A stretch of 64,000 nt of DNA from positions 62,001-126,000 of the forward strand of contig CACPOL010000001.1 in NCBI GenBank assembly GCA_902635545.1, given 5' to 3'. This document shows positions 35,035-42,499 of the stretch, piece by piece. The stretch comes from an uncultured Pelagibacteraceae bacterium (GTDB lineage: Bacteria > Pseudomonadota > Alphaproteobacteria > Pelagibacterales > Pelagibacteraceae). Numbering within the stretch: the first letter of the stretch is position 1; each line of letters opens with the position of its first letter. The position numbers and the translations under genes were made by a program. The notes below the pieces were generated by a model. It saw only the letters and a program-made list of their open reading frames with translations. It was not told the origin of the DNA and did not search any database.

Positions 35035-36032
35035 CACAGATTAAAAACAATTTTATTGAATCCATAGGAAATACACCTTTAATAAAATTAAAAACAGCTT
35101 CAGAAATTACTGGATGCAATATCTATGGTAAAGCTGAATACTTAAATCCTGGTGGATCAGTTAAAGATAGAGCAGCGCTAGCATTAATAAAAGATGCTCA
35201 AGAAAAGAAGTTAATATCTGAAGGTGGAATAGTTGTTGAAGGAACTGCTGGTAATACAGGTATAGGATTATGTCTCCTTGGAAACTCTTTAGGTTACAAA
35301 ACTATAATCGTAATGAACGATAATCAAACTCAAGAAAAAAAAGATACTTTAAAAAATATTGGTGCAGATTTAAGATTGGTACCACCCAAACCATACAAGG
35401 ATGATGGGAACTATGTAAAAGTTGCTGGAAGACTTGCAGAGGAATTGAAAAGCACAAATAATAATGGAGTGGTTTGGGCCAATCAATTTGATAATACAGC
35501 TAATGCAAAAGGTCATTACGAAACAACAGGTCCAGAAATTTGGAAACAAACTGAAGGTAAAATAGATGGCTTTGTCTGTGCATCAGGAACTGGGGGTACA
35601 ATTGGTGGGGTAAGTAAATATCTAAAAGAAAAAAATAAAGATATAAAAATTTATTTATCAGATCCAAAAGGCTCTGCACTCTATAATCACGTTATGAATG
35701 GAGAACTTAAAGGTGAAGGTGGATCAATAACTGAGGGTATTGGTTCAAGCAGAATAACTAAAAATTTTGCTGAAGCTAAAATTGATGGAGCCTTCTCAAT
35801 CAGTGATGAAGAGTCTTTACCAATACTTTATGATTTAATTCAAAATGAAGGTTTAAGTCTAGGAACTAGTTGTGGAGTAAATATTGCAGGAGCAATCAGG
35901 CTAGGAAAAGAACTTGGTCCAGGCAAAACAATCGTTACAATTCTTTGTGATAAATCAGATAAATACAACTCAAAGATGTTTAACAAAACATTTTTAGAGG
36001 AAAAAAACCTACCTATACCTAGCTGGTTATAA
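35031..36032 (+). CDS. cysK: O-acetylserine sulfhydrylase (cysteine synthase A)
   Basis: A PLP enzyme of 333 residues that joins sulfide to O-acetylserine. It carries the PLP-lysine in [12 protein letters not shown] (about 36-47), the substrate loop GTAGNTGIG, and [10 protein letters not shown] binding the PLP phosphate. Directly coupled to cysE. A weak hairpin terminator follows. SAR11 strains are known to rely on reduced sulfur because they lack assimilatory sulfate reduction, so sulfide would come from other sources. Confidence 0.95.
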   Translation: MTQIKNNFIESIGNTPLIKLKTASEITGCNIYGKAEYLNPGGSVKDRAALALIKDAQEKKLISEGGIVVEGTAGNTGIGLCLLGNSLGYKTIIVMNDNQTQEKKDTLKNIGADLRLVPPKPYKDDGNYVKVAGRLAEELKSTNNNGVVWANQFDNTANAKGHYETTGPEIWKQTEGKIDGFVCASGTGGTIGGVSKYLKEKNKDIKIYLSDPKGSALYNHVMNGELKGEGGSITEGIGSSRITKNFAEAKIDGAFSISDEESLPILYDLIQNEGLSLGTSCGVNIAGAIRLGKELGPGKTIVTILCDKSDKYNSKMFNKTFLEEKNLPIPSWL

Positions 36033-36047
36033 TATCGCATACCAGCC

Positions 36048-36071
36048 ATGTAACAAAACAGTTACATTTTT
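36048..36071 (+). terminator. weak intrinsic terminator after cysK
   Basis: A 7 bp stem (ATGTAAC pairing with GTTACAT) with a 6 nt AAAACA loop (36055-36060), followed by a short T run. It separates cysEK from the following run of small genes. The short, AT-rich stem makes it only moderately convincing. Confidence 0.55.
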
Positions 36072-36100
36072 ATAATAATATTAATTAACATCGGGGAATT

Positions 36101-36472
36101 ATGAAAAAAATTATTATAATTTTATCTTTTTTCATTTTTACATCTGCTAATGCAGGAATGAGTGACAAAGATAAATCAAAAGCATGGGATTGTATTGGTA
36201 TTTATATGGCCAACTACTTTCTTCCATCAGGAGAAAAATTTGAGTATGGAATGAAAGAAAAATCTATTTCAACTGTGAAAGTTTTAAAAACATATGCTCT
36301 TGAAATAGGTATTGCAGAAAAAGATTGGGATGCTGGAGTAAACAAAGCTGTAGATAAACATTACGGTTCAAAATATGACAAAGCTAAAACTGATAAATGT
36401 CATACATTTGTTGAAGCTTTAGTTCCTAATGGAGCTGAAAGAGTAAAAAAAGTAGTTCAGACTTTGTATTAA
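36101..36472 (+). CDS. small secreted protein of unknown function
   Basis: The 123 residues start with a signal peptide (KKIIIILSFFIFTSANA, cleaved near residue 18), so the mature ~105-residue protein is periplasmic. It holds two cysteines (in AWDCIGIY and DKCHTF) that could form a disulfide, and is otherwise a helical, Lys-rich domain. No known family recognised. Its ATG is preceded by GGGGAATT. It is the first of nine co-directional small genes, so a shared process outside the cytoplasm is plausible. Confidence 0.75.
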   Translation: MKKIIIILSFFIFTSANAGMSDKDKSKAWDCIGIYMANYFLPSGEKFEYGMKEKSISTVKVLKTYALEIGIAEKDWDAGVNKAVDKHYGSKYDKAKTDKCHTFVEALVPNGAERVKKVVQTLY

Positions 36473-36491
36473 TTTAAATAAGGAGAAAAAA

Positions 36492-36698
36492 ATGAAAAAA
36501 ATAATGTTAACACTTTGTTTAGTCTTATTTGTTAGCTCAGCGTACGCAGGTTCATGTCCAATGTTAGCTAAAAATATTGAAGATAAGATTAAAAAGGTCC
36601 AAGAACTTAAAGATCAAGGTATGGATGCACACAAAAATGGTGATCACGCTAAATCTGAAAAACTTTTGAATGAAGCTCTTGCTCTTTTTAAAAGTTAA
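36492..36698 (+). CDS. very small secreted helical protein
   Basis: Only 68 residues: a clear signal peptide (LTLCLVLFVSSAYA, cleaved near residue 19) and a ~49-residue mature chain with the pattern AKNIEDKIKKVQELKDQGMD then a tetratricopeptide-like helix pair (AKSEKLLNEALALF). One Cys follows the cleavage site (GSCPMLA). A strong ribosome-binding site (AAGGAG, 8 nt before the ATG) supports translation. I do not recognise it. 19 bp downstream of the previous gene. Confidence 0.7.
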   Translation: MKKIMLTLCLVLFVSSAYAGSCPMLAKNIEDKIKKVQELKDQGMDAHKNGDHAKSEKLLNEALALFKS

Positions 36699-36714
36699 AT
36701 AGAAAGGAAAAGAA

Positions 36715-37005
36715 ATGAAAAACTATATGGTAACTCATACTTTTAAATCAAAAGAAATGAAGTCTAAATTTAGTGAAACAGTAGCTTCAATGAAAATGGA
36801 AGACATAATTAAATCAATGACAAGTGATAAGGCTGCATGTCAAATGACTTGGAATACACCTGGTGATACAATGCAAATGTTTTGCTGGTGGAAAGCTAAT
36901 AGTGAAGCAGATATTAATAATCAATTAGGTCAAATGAACGACTTCTTTGAACCTCATAAATTTACTGAGTGCACTGACCAGGTAATGGATTATAACGCTA
37001 AATAG
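36715..37005 (+). CDS. small cytoplasmic protein of unknown function
   Basis: The 96 residues have no signal peptide. An opening MKNYMVTHTFKSKEMKSKF suggests an alpha/beta ferredoxin-like fold, followed by CQMTWNTPG and MQMFCWWKA, with three cysteines in all (CQMTW, FCWW, ECTDQ). Length and strand pattern resemble dimeric alpha-beta barrel proteins, as does the next gene product. A ribosome-binding site (AAAGGA) precedes the ATG. No named family can be assigned. Member of the nine-gene run. Confidence 0.65.
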   Translation: MKNYMVTHTFKSKEMKSKFSETVASMKMEDIIKSMTSDKAACQMTWNTPGDTMQMFCWWKANSEADINNQLGQMNDFFEPHKFTECTDQVMDYNAK

Positions 37006-37014
37006 AAATAAATT

Positions 37015-37329
37015 ATGAAAGCAATCTATACAAGAACTATCGGAGTTTATGATAATAAGCTTGGTGAGGCTATGGAAATTTCGAAAGGTTTAGCTGAAGT
37101 AAGAAAAAAACATTATCCTAATCATGAAGTTTACTTTTCTTTTCAAATTGGTGGAAATCCTAGAACAGTAAGAGAAACTCTTATTGGAGAACAGTTTACA
37201 GACAAGGCTTTTGAAAATGATCAAAATATGTCTGCTGATCCTAAATTTATTGAGCTTCAAAAAAAGATGAAGAATGTTTTTAAAGAAGGTACAATACAAG
37301 ACGAAATGAGAATGGTATTTAATGATTAA
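37015..37329 (+). CDS. small protein with possible dimeric alpha-beta barrel fold
   Basis: The 104 residues begin MKAIYTRTIGVYDNKLGEAM, then carry a second strand with HEVYFSFQIGGNP and a final amphipathic helix. This beta-alpha-beta pattern resembles small NIPSNAP/antibiotic-monooxygenase-type barrels, but no diagnostic motif is visible, so the assignment is weak. The gene follows the previous one by 9 bp. No signal peptide. Function unknown. Confidence 0.65.
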   Translation: MKAIYTRTIGVYDNKLGEAMEISKGLAEVRKKHYPNHEVYFSFQIGGNPRTVRETLIGEQFTDKAFENDQNMSADPKFIELQKKMKNVFKEGTIQDEMRMVFND

Positions 37330-37338
37330 GGAGACTGA

Positions 37339-37755
37339 ATGATAGAAAAATTTAATGGAATATTTTATTTAGCAGTTTTTATAATTCATTTTATAGGATT
37401 TGCTTACTATGGATTTAGATGTGTTTTTCAAACTAAATCCTTTTTAGACCAGTATGGTATTGATGATACTGGTGCAGGGATGGTTAGATTTTTTGGATCA
37501 ATATTTTTTGGTTCAGTGGCTATGGCTATTTATGTAGGTTTCATAAGACCCAATGGTTTAGAAGCAACTTGGGGATTCTTTAATCTCATTTTTTTACAAA
37601 ACCTATCTGCATTTATAGTTGGATTTTATAATACAAAAATAAATAAACTCGGCCACACAGATAAAACATCGGATGAAGGAATTTATGCTCCTTTAGTTTT
37701 AACTATTTTAAGTGCTGTATTATGTTACGGTCTTGCTGATAAAATTTATATTTAA
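37339..37755 (+). CDS. four-helix membrane protein of unknown function
   Basis: A 138-residue protein with four hydrophobic segments (about 7-25, 47-67, 77-95 and 117-135), with a polar loop containing RCVFQTKSFLDQYGIDDTGAG between the first two. The arrangement resembles DUF4345-type proteins, although I cannot be sure of the family. Its ATG follows AAGGAGAC, a strong ribosome-binding site, 9 bp after the previous stop. It is the main integral membrane component in this run. Confidence 0.65.
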   Translation: MIEKFNGIFYLAVFIIHFIGFAYYGFRCVFQTKSFLDQYGIDDTGAGMVRFFGSIFFGSVAMAIYVGFIRPNGLEATWGFFNLIFLQNLSAFIVGFYNTKINKLGHTDKTSDEGIYAPLVLTILSAVLCYGLADKIYI

Positions 37756-37767
37756 TTAAAAAAAGAG

Positions 37768-38088
37768 ATGTCAATATTAAAAAGATATACTGATGCTATT
37801 GCGAATAAAGATGAAGCAACTATGAATGAACTTTTACATGATGATTTTAAATTCACGATGCATAAGTCTGGAAATACTTTGGGTAAAGCTGATGTAATTA
37901 AATGGGCAATGAGCGGTGATATAAATCAAGATAAAGTTAGAGTTATTTATGAAAATAATGAGGTTGGTATTCACCATTCATTAGTCACTTTTAATGATGG
38001 AAATGTAGAAGCCGTGATGGCAGTTTATAAATATAAAGATGGAAAAATTATTAATTTGGAAACTGGTGCTACACCAATATCTAAATAA
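37768..38088 (+). CDS. SnoaL-like/NTF2-like small protein
   Basis: The 106 residues have the cone-shaped NTF2 pattern: a helical start (LKRYTDAIANKDEATMNELL, 4-23), HDDFKFTMH on the first strand, then ADVIKWAM and a sheet region ending in AVYKYKDGKIINLE. Such domains can be enzymes (isomerases, hydrolases) or binding modules; no catalytic set is evident. It is abutted by the TPR gene, its stop touching the next ATG (38088/38089). Confidence 0.7.
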   Translation: MSILKRYTDAIANKDEATMNELLHDDFKFTMHKSGNTLGKADVIKWAMSGDINQDKVRVIYENNEVGIHHSLVTFNDGNVEAVMAVYKYKDGKIINLETGATPISK

Positions 38089-38640
38089 ATGAGAATTTTT
38101 TTTTTACTTTTATCCATTCTAATACTGCCTAATTTATCTTTTTCCAAAGAAAACTACGAAAAACGTATTGATAAGTTATTTAGCCAATTAAAAACCTCAG
38201 AAAACTACGAAAACTCAAAAAAAATTGAGTCTCAAATTTGGAAATTATGGACTACTCATCCAACAGAAGAAAGTTTAACTAATCTTTTAGCTAAAGGTTC
38301 TTCTTATATGCAAAAAAGCCAATTTAGTTCAGCTCACAATGTGTTTTCAAAAGCAATAGAACTAGATCCCAAATGGGCAGAAGCATGGAATAAAAGAGCA
38401 ACAGTTTTATATTTGATGGGGAATTATGAACTTTCACAAAAAGACATTGATGAAGTTCTTAAATTAGAAAAAAGACATTTTGGTGCATTATCTGGTCAAG
38501 GATTAGTTCAAACAGCATTAAAAAATTACCAAAAAGCTATTGATAGTTATATTGAGGCTCATAAAATTCATCCCAATATGCAAACACCTTTGATTATGAT
38601 TGAAAAACTAAAATTACAAATAAAAAAAGAAAGTATTTAA
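38089..38640 (+). CDS. secreted TPR-repeat protein
   Basis: The 183 residues open with a signal peptide (FFLLLSILILPNLSFS) and contain about three tetratricopeptide repeats at 80-175 (SSAHNVFSKAIELDPKWAEA, NYELSQKDIDEVLKLEKRHF and NYQKAIDSYIEAHKIHPNMQ). It is a periplasmic protein-interaction scaffold, with its partner unknown; the small secreted and membrane proteins of the same run are natural candidates. Its stop overlaps the next gene's ATG by 1 bp. Confidence 0.8.
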   Translation: MRIFFLLLSILILPNLSFSKENYEKRIDKLFSQLKTSENYENSKKIESQIWKLWTTHPTEESLTNLLAKGSSYMQKSQFSSAHNVFSKAIELDPKWAEAWNKRATVLYLMGNYELSQKDIDEVLKLEKRHFGALSGQGLVQTALKNYQKAIDSYIEAHKIHPNMQTPLIMIEKLKLQIKKESI

Positions 38641-38861
38641 TGTTTTCAAAAAAATATTCTAATATTTTATTCATTTTAATTATGGGTTTTGGTATGAGTT
38701 TATTGATGACCTTAATAATTACTTTTATAAATACAGGAATGGACGATCTTTATATAAACAGGTTCTTTAAAGCTTGGACTGCTAGCTTACCAATAGCAAT
38801 TATAACTGCTCTTATTTTAGGCCCCCCTATTAAAAAATTTGTAGATAAAATTACTAAATAA
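38640..38861 (+). CDS. DUF2798 small membrane protein
   Basis: The 73 residues are two membrane helices (about 9-30 and 47-64) with the DUF2798 pattern: FILIMGFGMSLLMTLIITFIN, then FFKAWTASLPIAIITALILG and a PPIKKFV end. Family members are small two-helix proteins of unknown function. Overlaps the TPR gene by 1 bp, so co-translation is likely. Confidence 0.8.
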   Translation: MFSKKYSNILFILIMGFGMSLLMTLIITFINTGMDDLYINRFFKAWTASLPIAIITALILGPPIKKFVDKITK

Positions 38862-38875
38862 TCATATTCTAAATT

Positions 38876-39211
38876 ATGACTAATTTATCTAGTTACATTT
38901 TTCTTGTTCTAGGAGTAGCACTAGGAATTGTCTCTAATGGGTTTTTAAAATCAACAAATAGTTTTACGAATATTGGACCGACAATTTTTTGTATTATTTC
39001 AATAGTTGCATGTATTTTTTGTTTATCAAAAGCAATGTCCATCATTCCTGTTGGATTTACTTATGCAACATATGGAGGTTTAACAATTACAGCAGTTACT
39101 TTATTTGGTGTTTTAAAGTATAATCAAGTACCTAATATTTATGGTATCATAGGAATAATTCTAATAATTGTGGGTGTGATTTTGCTAAATACTTTAGGTA
39201 AAACTACTTAG
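38876..39211 (+). CDS. SMR/EmrE-like four-helix membrane protein lacking the catalytic glutamate
   Basis: At 111 residues with four membrane helices, the protein aligns end to end with EmrE: YIFLVLGVALGIVSNGFLK fits helix 1, FTYATYGGL fits helix 3's GxAYAxWxG, and GIIGIILIIVGVILLN fits helix 4. In helix 1 the essential Glu14 is a Gly, and Trp63 is a Tyr. Proton-coupled drug antiport by the normal mechanism is therefore unlikely. It may be a flippase-like or EamA-half protein or act with a partner. It overlaps the convergent phosphatase gene by 8 bp and closes the nine-gene run. Confidence 0.8.
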   Translation: MTNLSSYIFLVLGVALGIVSNGFLKSTNSFTNIGPTIFCIISIVACIFCLSKAMSIIPVGFTYATYGGLTITAVTLFGVLKYNQVPNIYGIIGIILIIVGVILLNTLGKTT

Positions 39212-40010
39212 AAATAGGTTTTAAAATCTTAATTAATTTATTATGAACTGTTTTATTAGAAGTAACTAAAATATTTCCTGCTTTAACTGCATTTTCATTT
39301 TTCCACGTTGAAACAATTCCTCCAGCAGCTTGGATGATTGGAATTAGTGGATGTATATCCCATATTTTGTTTTGACACTGAATTACAACATCAATTTTTC
39401 CTTCGGCTAGATGTGAATAACTTAAAGCATCAACGCATGGAAATTGCATTAATTTTAATATTTTTGGTATCTTTTTTTGTTGATTTAATGAAATTGCTCC
39501 ATGAAATGCTACTGACATTTTTATTTTAGAAAAAGAAACATTTTTATTAACAAAAATTTTTTTTCTTTTATTATTTTCAACAACGTAAGAGCTTTTTTGA
39601 GATGTATTATAATAATATTTTTTTAAAACTGGAAAATTTGCAAGGCCTACAACTGGTCTTTTTTTATAATTTAGAGAAATCAAGTTGCTCCAAGTTGGGT
39701 TTCCAATTACAAAAGATCTTGTTCCGTCAATAGGGTCAATAATCCAAGTAAAATCACTTTTGGACTTATTTTTTCCAAACTCTTCACCTCTTACTTGGTG
39801 ACTTGGAAACTTTTTATAAATTTCTTTTCTAATAAATTTTTCAAATGCCTTATCAGCACTTGTCACTGGATCATAACCTCTTCCTGTATCTTTATTAGAA
39901 ACTTTAAAAGGTTTATTTAATTTAGAATAATAATATTTAGTTAGTTTTCTTGCTAAGCTATCAAGAAATTTTGAATATACTATATATTCTGATGGTTTTA
40001 ATAATGACAC
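39204..40010 (-). CDS. inositol monophosphatase family protein, probably histidinol-phosphatase
   Basis: The 268 residues carry the family's metal-binding motifs: GEEFG (Glu), DPIDGTRSFV (about 93-102) and WDIHPLIPIIQAAGG (about 215-229). The DGTRSF form with Arg, and the length, match HisN-type histidinol-phosphate phosphatases more than plain inositol monophosphatases, but other small phosphomonoesters cannot be excluded. It is monocistronic, convergent with the SMR-like gene and divergent from the dioxygenase gene at 40075. Confidence 0.85.
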   Translation of the reverse strand: MSLLKPSEYIVYSKFLDSLARKLTKYYYSKLNKPFKVSNKDTGRGYDPVTSADKAFEKFIRKEIYKKFPSHQVRGEEFGKNKSKSDFTWIIDPIDGTRSFVIGNPTWSNLISLNYKKRPVVGLANFPVLKKYYYNTSQKSSYVVENNKRKKIFVNKNVSFSKIKMSVAFHGAISLNQQKKIPKILKLMQFPCVDALSYSHLAEGKIDVVIQCQNKIWDIHPLIPIIQAAGGIVSTWKNENAVKAGNILVTSNKTVHNKLIKILKPISK

Positions 40011-40074
40011 AGAGGACTAATACTATTTTATTACTATTGATTAAAGCTAAATTTTAAATAATCATTAATAATTA

Positions 40075-41175
40075 ATGAAAATAGAACTTAAAAATAACAA
40101 AGTTTTTTTTGAAAATAAGGGTCAAAAAAAAGAGATTCATCCTTATTGGCTTAGAGAACGAGTAAATGGTGATAATTATATCGACCGTGAGACTAAACAA
40201 AGGCTATTTGATCCAACAAAACTTCAAGATGATATTAAAATAAATAATCTAAATTTATCAAATAATTATCTAGAAGTTACTTTTAATGATGGCTCTTTTA
40301 CAAAACTTACGGTTCAAAATATTTTAAAAGAGTTTTCTAATCCTAATATAGAAAATTATATTAGTAAAATTGAATGGAATTCATCGCTTAAAAATTTTAA
40401 AAACTTTGAATTTAAAAACGATCTTTTTGAAAATGAGGAAATGTATAAAGCGTTAGTAAATTTTTACCAATATGGTTTTGTAATATTCAAAAAAGTACCA
40501 ACTAAAAATAATTTTATTGTAAATTTTGCAAACTCAATTGGAAGTATTCGACGAACAAATTTTGGTGAATTCTTTAATGTGAAATCAAAACCTAATCCAA
40601 ACGATTTAGCTTACACATCTTTACCTCTTGCACCACATACTGACAATCCTTATAGAAACCCGGTTCCCTGTATTCAAATGTTGCATTGTATTGAAAATGA
40701 AGTCAGTGGCGGTCTTTCAACTTTAGTTGACGGTTTTACAGTTACCGAAAAACTTAAAAAAGATTTTCCAGAATATTATAAAGTTTTATCAGAAATCAAA
40801 GTAAGGTTTCAGTTTATAGATAAAACAATTATTTTAGAAGATTGGGCAGAGATGATTCAATTAAATGAAAATGGAACATTTAAACAAGTTAGATTTAGCC
40901 CTAGATTAGACTTCGTTCCTTTAATGGAAAAAGAAAAATTAGAACTTTTTTATTCAGCTAGAAAAAAAATCTCTGAACTTTATAATTCTGACCAATATAG
41001 AATTGAATTTAAACTTTTACCTGGAGATTTACTTATGATGGATAATTATAGATTACTACATGGTAGAACGTCTTACGACTCAAATGAAGGTAAGAGATTT
41101 CTGCAAGGTTGCTACATTGATTATGATAGTACAGATGGAAAACTCAAACATTTAAAAAGAAAGTTTAATTTCTAA
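40075..41175 (+). CDS. gamma-butyrobetaine/trimethyllysine dioxygenase-like Fe(II)/2-oxoglutarate enzyme
   Basis: A 366-residue TauD/TfdA-fold oxygenase. The HxD metal pair is in LAPHTDNPYRNP (His188, Asp190), and the distal His is near residue 328 in LLHGRTSYD, with the Arg that binds 2-oxoglutarate after it. The N-terminal part (HPYWLRERVNGDNYIDRETK) is the small domain of GBB hydroxylases, but its zinc-binding cysteines are absent. Likely substrate is a trimethylamine such as gamma-butyrobetaine, giving carnitine. Cytoplasmic. Its 3' end overlaps the azoreductase gene by 4 bp. Confidence 0.85.
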   Translation: MKIELKNNKVFFENKGQKKEIHPYWLRERVNGDNYIDRETKQRLFDPTKLQDDIKINNLNLSNNYLEVTFNDGSFTKLTVQNILKEFSNPNIENYISKIEWNSSLKNFKNFEFKNDLFENEEMYKALVNFYQYGFVIFKKVPTKNNFIVNFANSIGSIRRTNFGEFFNVKSKPNPNDLAYTSLPLAPHTDNPYRNPVPCIQMLHCIENEVSGGLSTLVDGFTVTEKLKKDFPEYYKVLSEIKVRFQFIDKTIILEDWAEMIQLNENGTFKQVRFSPRLDFVPLMEKEKLELFYSARKKISELYNSDQYRIEFKLLPGDLLMMDNYRLLHGRTSYDSNEGKRFLQGCYIDYDSTDGKLKHLKRKFNF

Positions 41176-41753
41176 GATATATTTTCTATTTGCCTTTCAG
41201 CTTCGCTAATAGACTTTTTGTAATCTAAAGCCATCTGATCTGCAAAAATAATATCAATTTTTTCTATCCCAAAAAAATTTAAAATAAATTTCAACCATGG
41301 TGTAAGAAAGTCCTCTTTACTGTTAAGTTTTGTTCCTCCAGAAGTGATTACTAGGTAAGCTCTTTTATTCTTCAGCAAACCTTCTCTTCTTCCATTTGGT
41401 TTAAACCTAAAAGTTTCACCAACTCTTGCAGCTAAATCTGACCAAGCTTTTAAAGTTGCTGGAGGACCATAATTATAAATAGGCGCTGATATAATAATGA
41501 TATCGCTTTCTTTTAACTCTTTAACTAAAGTATCGGAAAGCTCAAACATTTTTTTATGATGCTCGGTTTGATCTTTTTTCTCAATCTGCATACCAGACTC
41601 TGTGAGCCCTGATACAAAAACCATTTCATCGTCAAGATCTCGATAGATAACCTCATCATCAGGTTTTTTTATTTTTTTTAATAATTTTTTAGCTAATGCT
41701 CTTGATGTTGAACCATCTTTTCTAGCACTTGAGTCTATTTGGTATATTTTCAT
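41172..41753 (-). CDS. FMN-dependent NADH:quinone/azo oxidoreductase (AzoR-like)
   Basis: The 193-residue flavodoxin-fold protein has the N-terminal phosphate-binding YQIDSSARKDGSTSRALA (4-21), and IISAPIYNYGPPATLKAWSDLAARVGETF, the family's flavin-binding segment. The usual activity is two-electron reduction of quinones and azo compounds, protecting against quinone stress. It lies 15 bp downstream of ccdA on the same strand. Fairly sure of the family; the natural substrate is unknown. Confidence 0.87.
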   Translation of the reverse strand: MKIYQIDSSARKDGSTSRALAKKLLKKIKKPDDEVIYRDLDDEMVFVSGLTESGMQIEKKDQTEHHKKMFELSDTLVKELKESDIIIISAPIYNYGPPATLKAWSDLAARVGETFRFKPNGRREGLLKNKRAYLVITSGGTKLNSKEDFLTPWLKFILNFFGIEKIDIIFADQMALDYKKSISEAERQIENIS

Positions 41754-41768
41754 ATTTCTTTATTATAA

Positions 41769-42476
41769 TTATCCAAAATTTTGTAAGAATGGAAAAACAT
41801 TTTGCAAATAATATCCAAAAGATTGCAGCTGATTAGTTAATATTAAAACTCCAGTAATTAAAAGAATTATTCCACCTATTTTACTCACTAAATTAATATT
41901 CTTTTTGAAATTTTTAGAAAATATTAAAAATTTTTGAATTAAATAACCTGACAAAATAAAAGGAATTGCTAACCCTAAAGAGTAAAAAGATAAAAGTAAA
42001 ATGCCCTTATTTATACTTTCTTCTGTTGCAGCAAGAACTAAAATTGATCCTAAAATTGGACCTATACAAGGAGTCCATCCAAAAGCAAACGCCATACCTA
42101 TAATTATAGGACTATAAAAACTTGTATTAGTTTTTGTTTGTATTCTTTTTTCGAAACTCAAAAATTTTATATCTATTATTCCTATGATATGGATTGATAG
42201 AATAATTATAATGATACCAGCAACAATTCTAAGAATATTTGAATTTTGAAGTAAAACTTTACCTAAATAAGTGGATGCAGCTCCAAAAATTATAAAAACG
42301 ATTGAAAACCCAATAGTAAACAAAATAGTGGGTATCAAATTAATATTTTTTTTTTCTATTAATTCATTTAATGAAGAACCTGAGACATACGAAATGTATC
42401 CAGGTATTAAAGGCAAAACACAGGGAGACAAAAAACTTATTAACCCAGCACTTAAAGCTATTAACAACTCAATCAT
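41769..42476 (-). CDS. ccdA: cytochrome c biogenesis protein CcdA
   Basis: A six-helix inner-membrane protein of 235 residues that carries electrons from cytoplasmic thioredoxin to periplasmic thiol proteins, keeping apocytochrome c cysteines reduced. The two redox cysteines are in LSPCVLPLIPGY (Cys19) and WTPCIGPILGS (Cys137). It would support maturation of c-type cytochromes such as the one encoded at 44409. Co-directional with the azoreductase gene. Confidence 0.92.
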   Translation of the reverse strand: MIELLIALSAGLISFLSPCVLPLIPGYISYVSGSSLNELIEKKNINLIPTILFTIGFSIVFIIFGAASTYLGKVLLQNSNILRIVAGIIIIILSIHIIGIIDIKFLSFEKRIQTKTNTSFYSPIIIGMAFAFGWTPCIGPILGSILVLAATEESINKGILLLSFYSLGLAIPFILSGYLIQKFLIFSKNFKKNINLVSKIGGIILLITGVLILTNQLQSFGYYLQNVFPFLQNFG

Positions 42477-42499
42477 AAATCTTTCAGTTAAATTATATC

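Noticed and set aside
36033-36060. Second hairpin candidate (GCTGGT pairing with ACCAGC) after cysK
   Set aside because: The 6 bp arms are separated by a long loop and include the end of cysK; the neighbouring ATGTAAC/GTTACAT hairpin with a T run is the better terminator.
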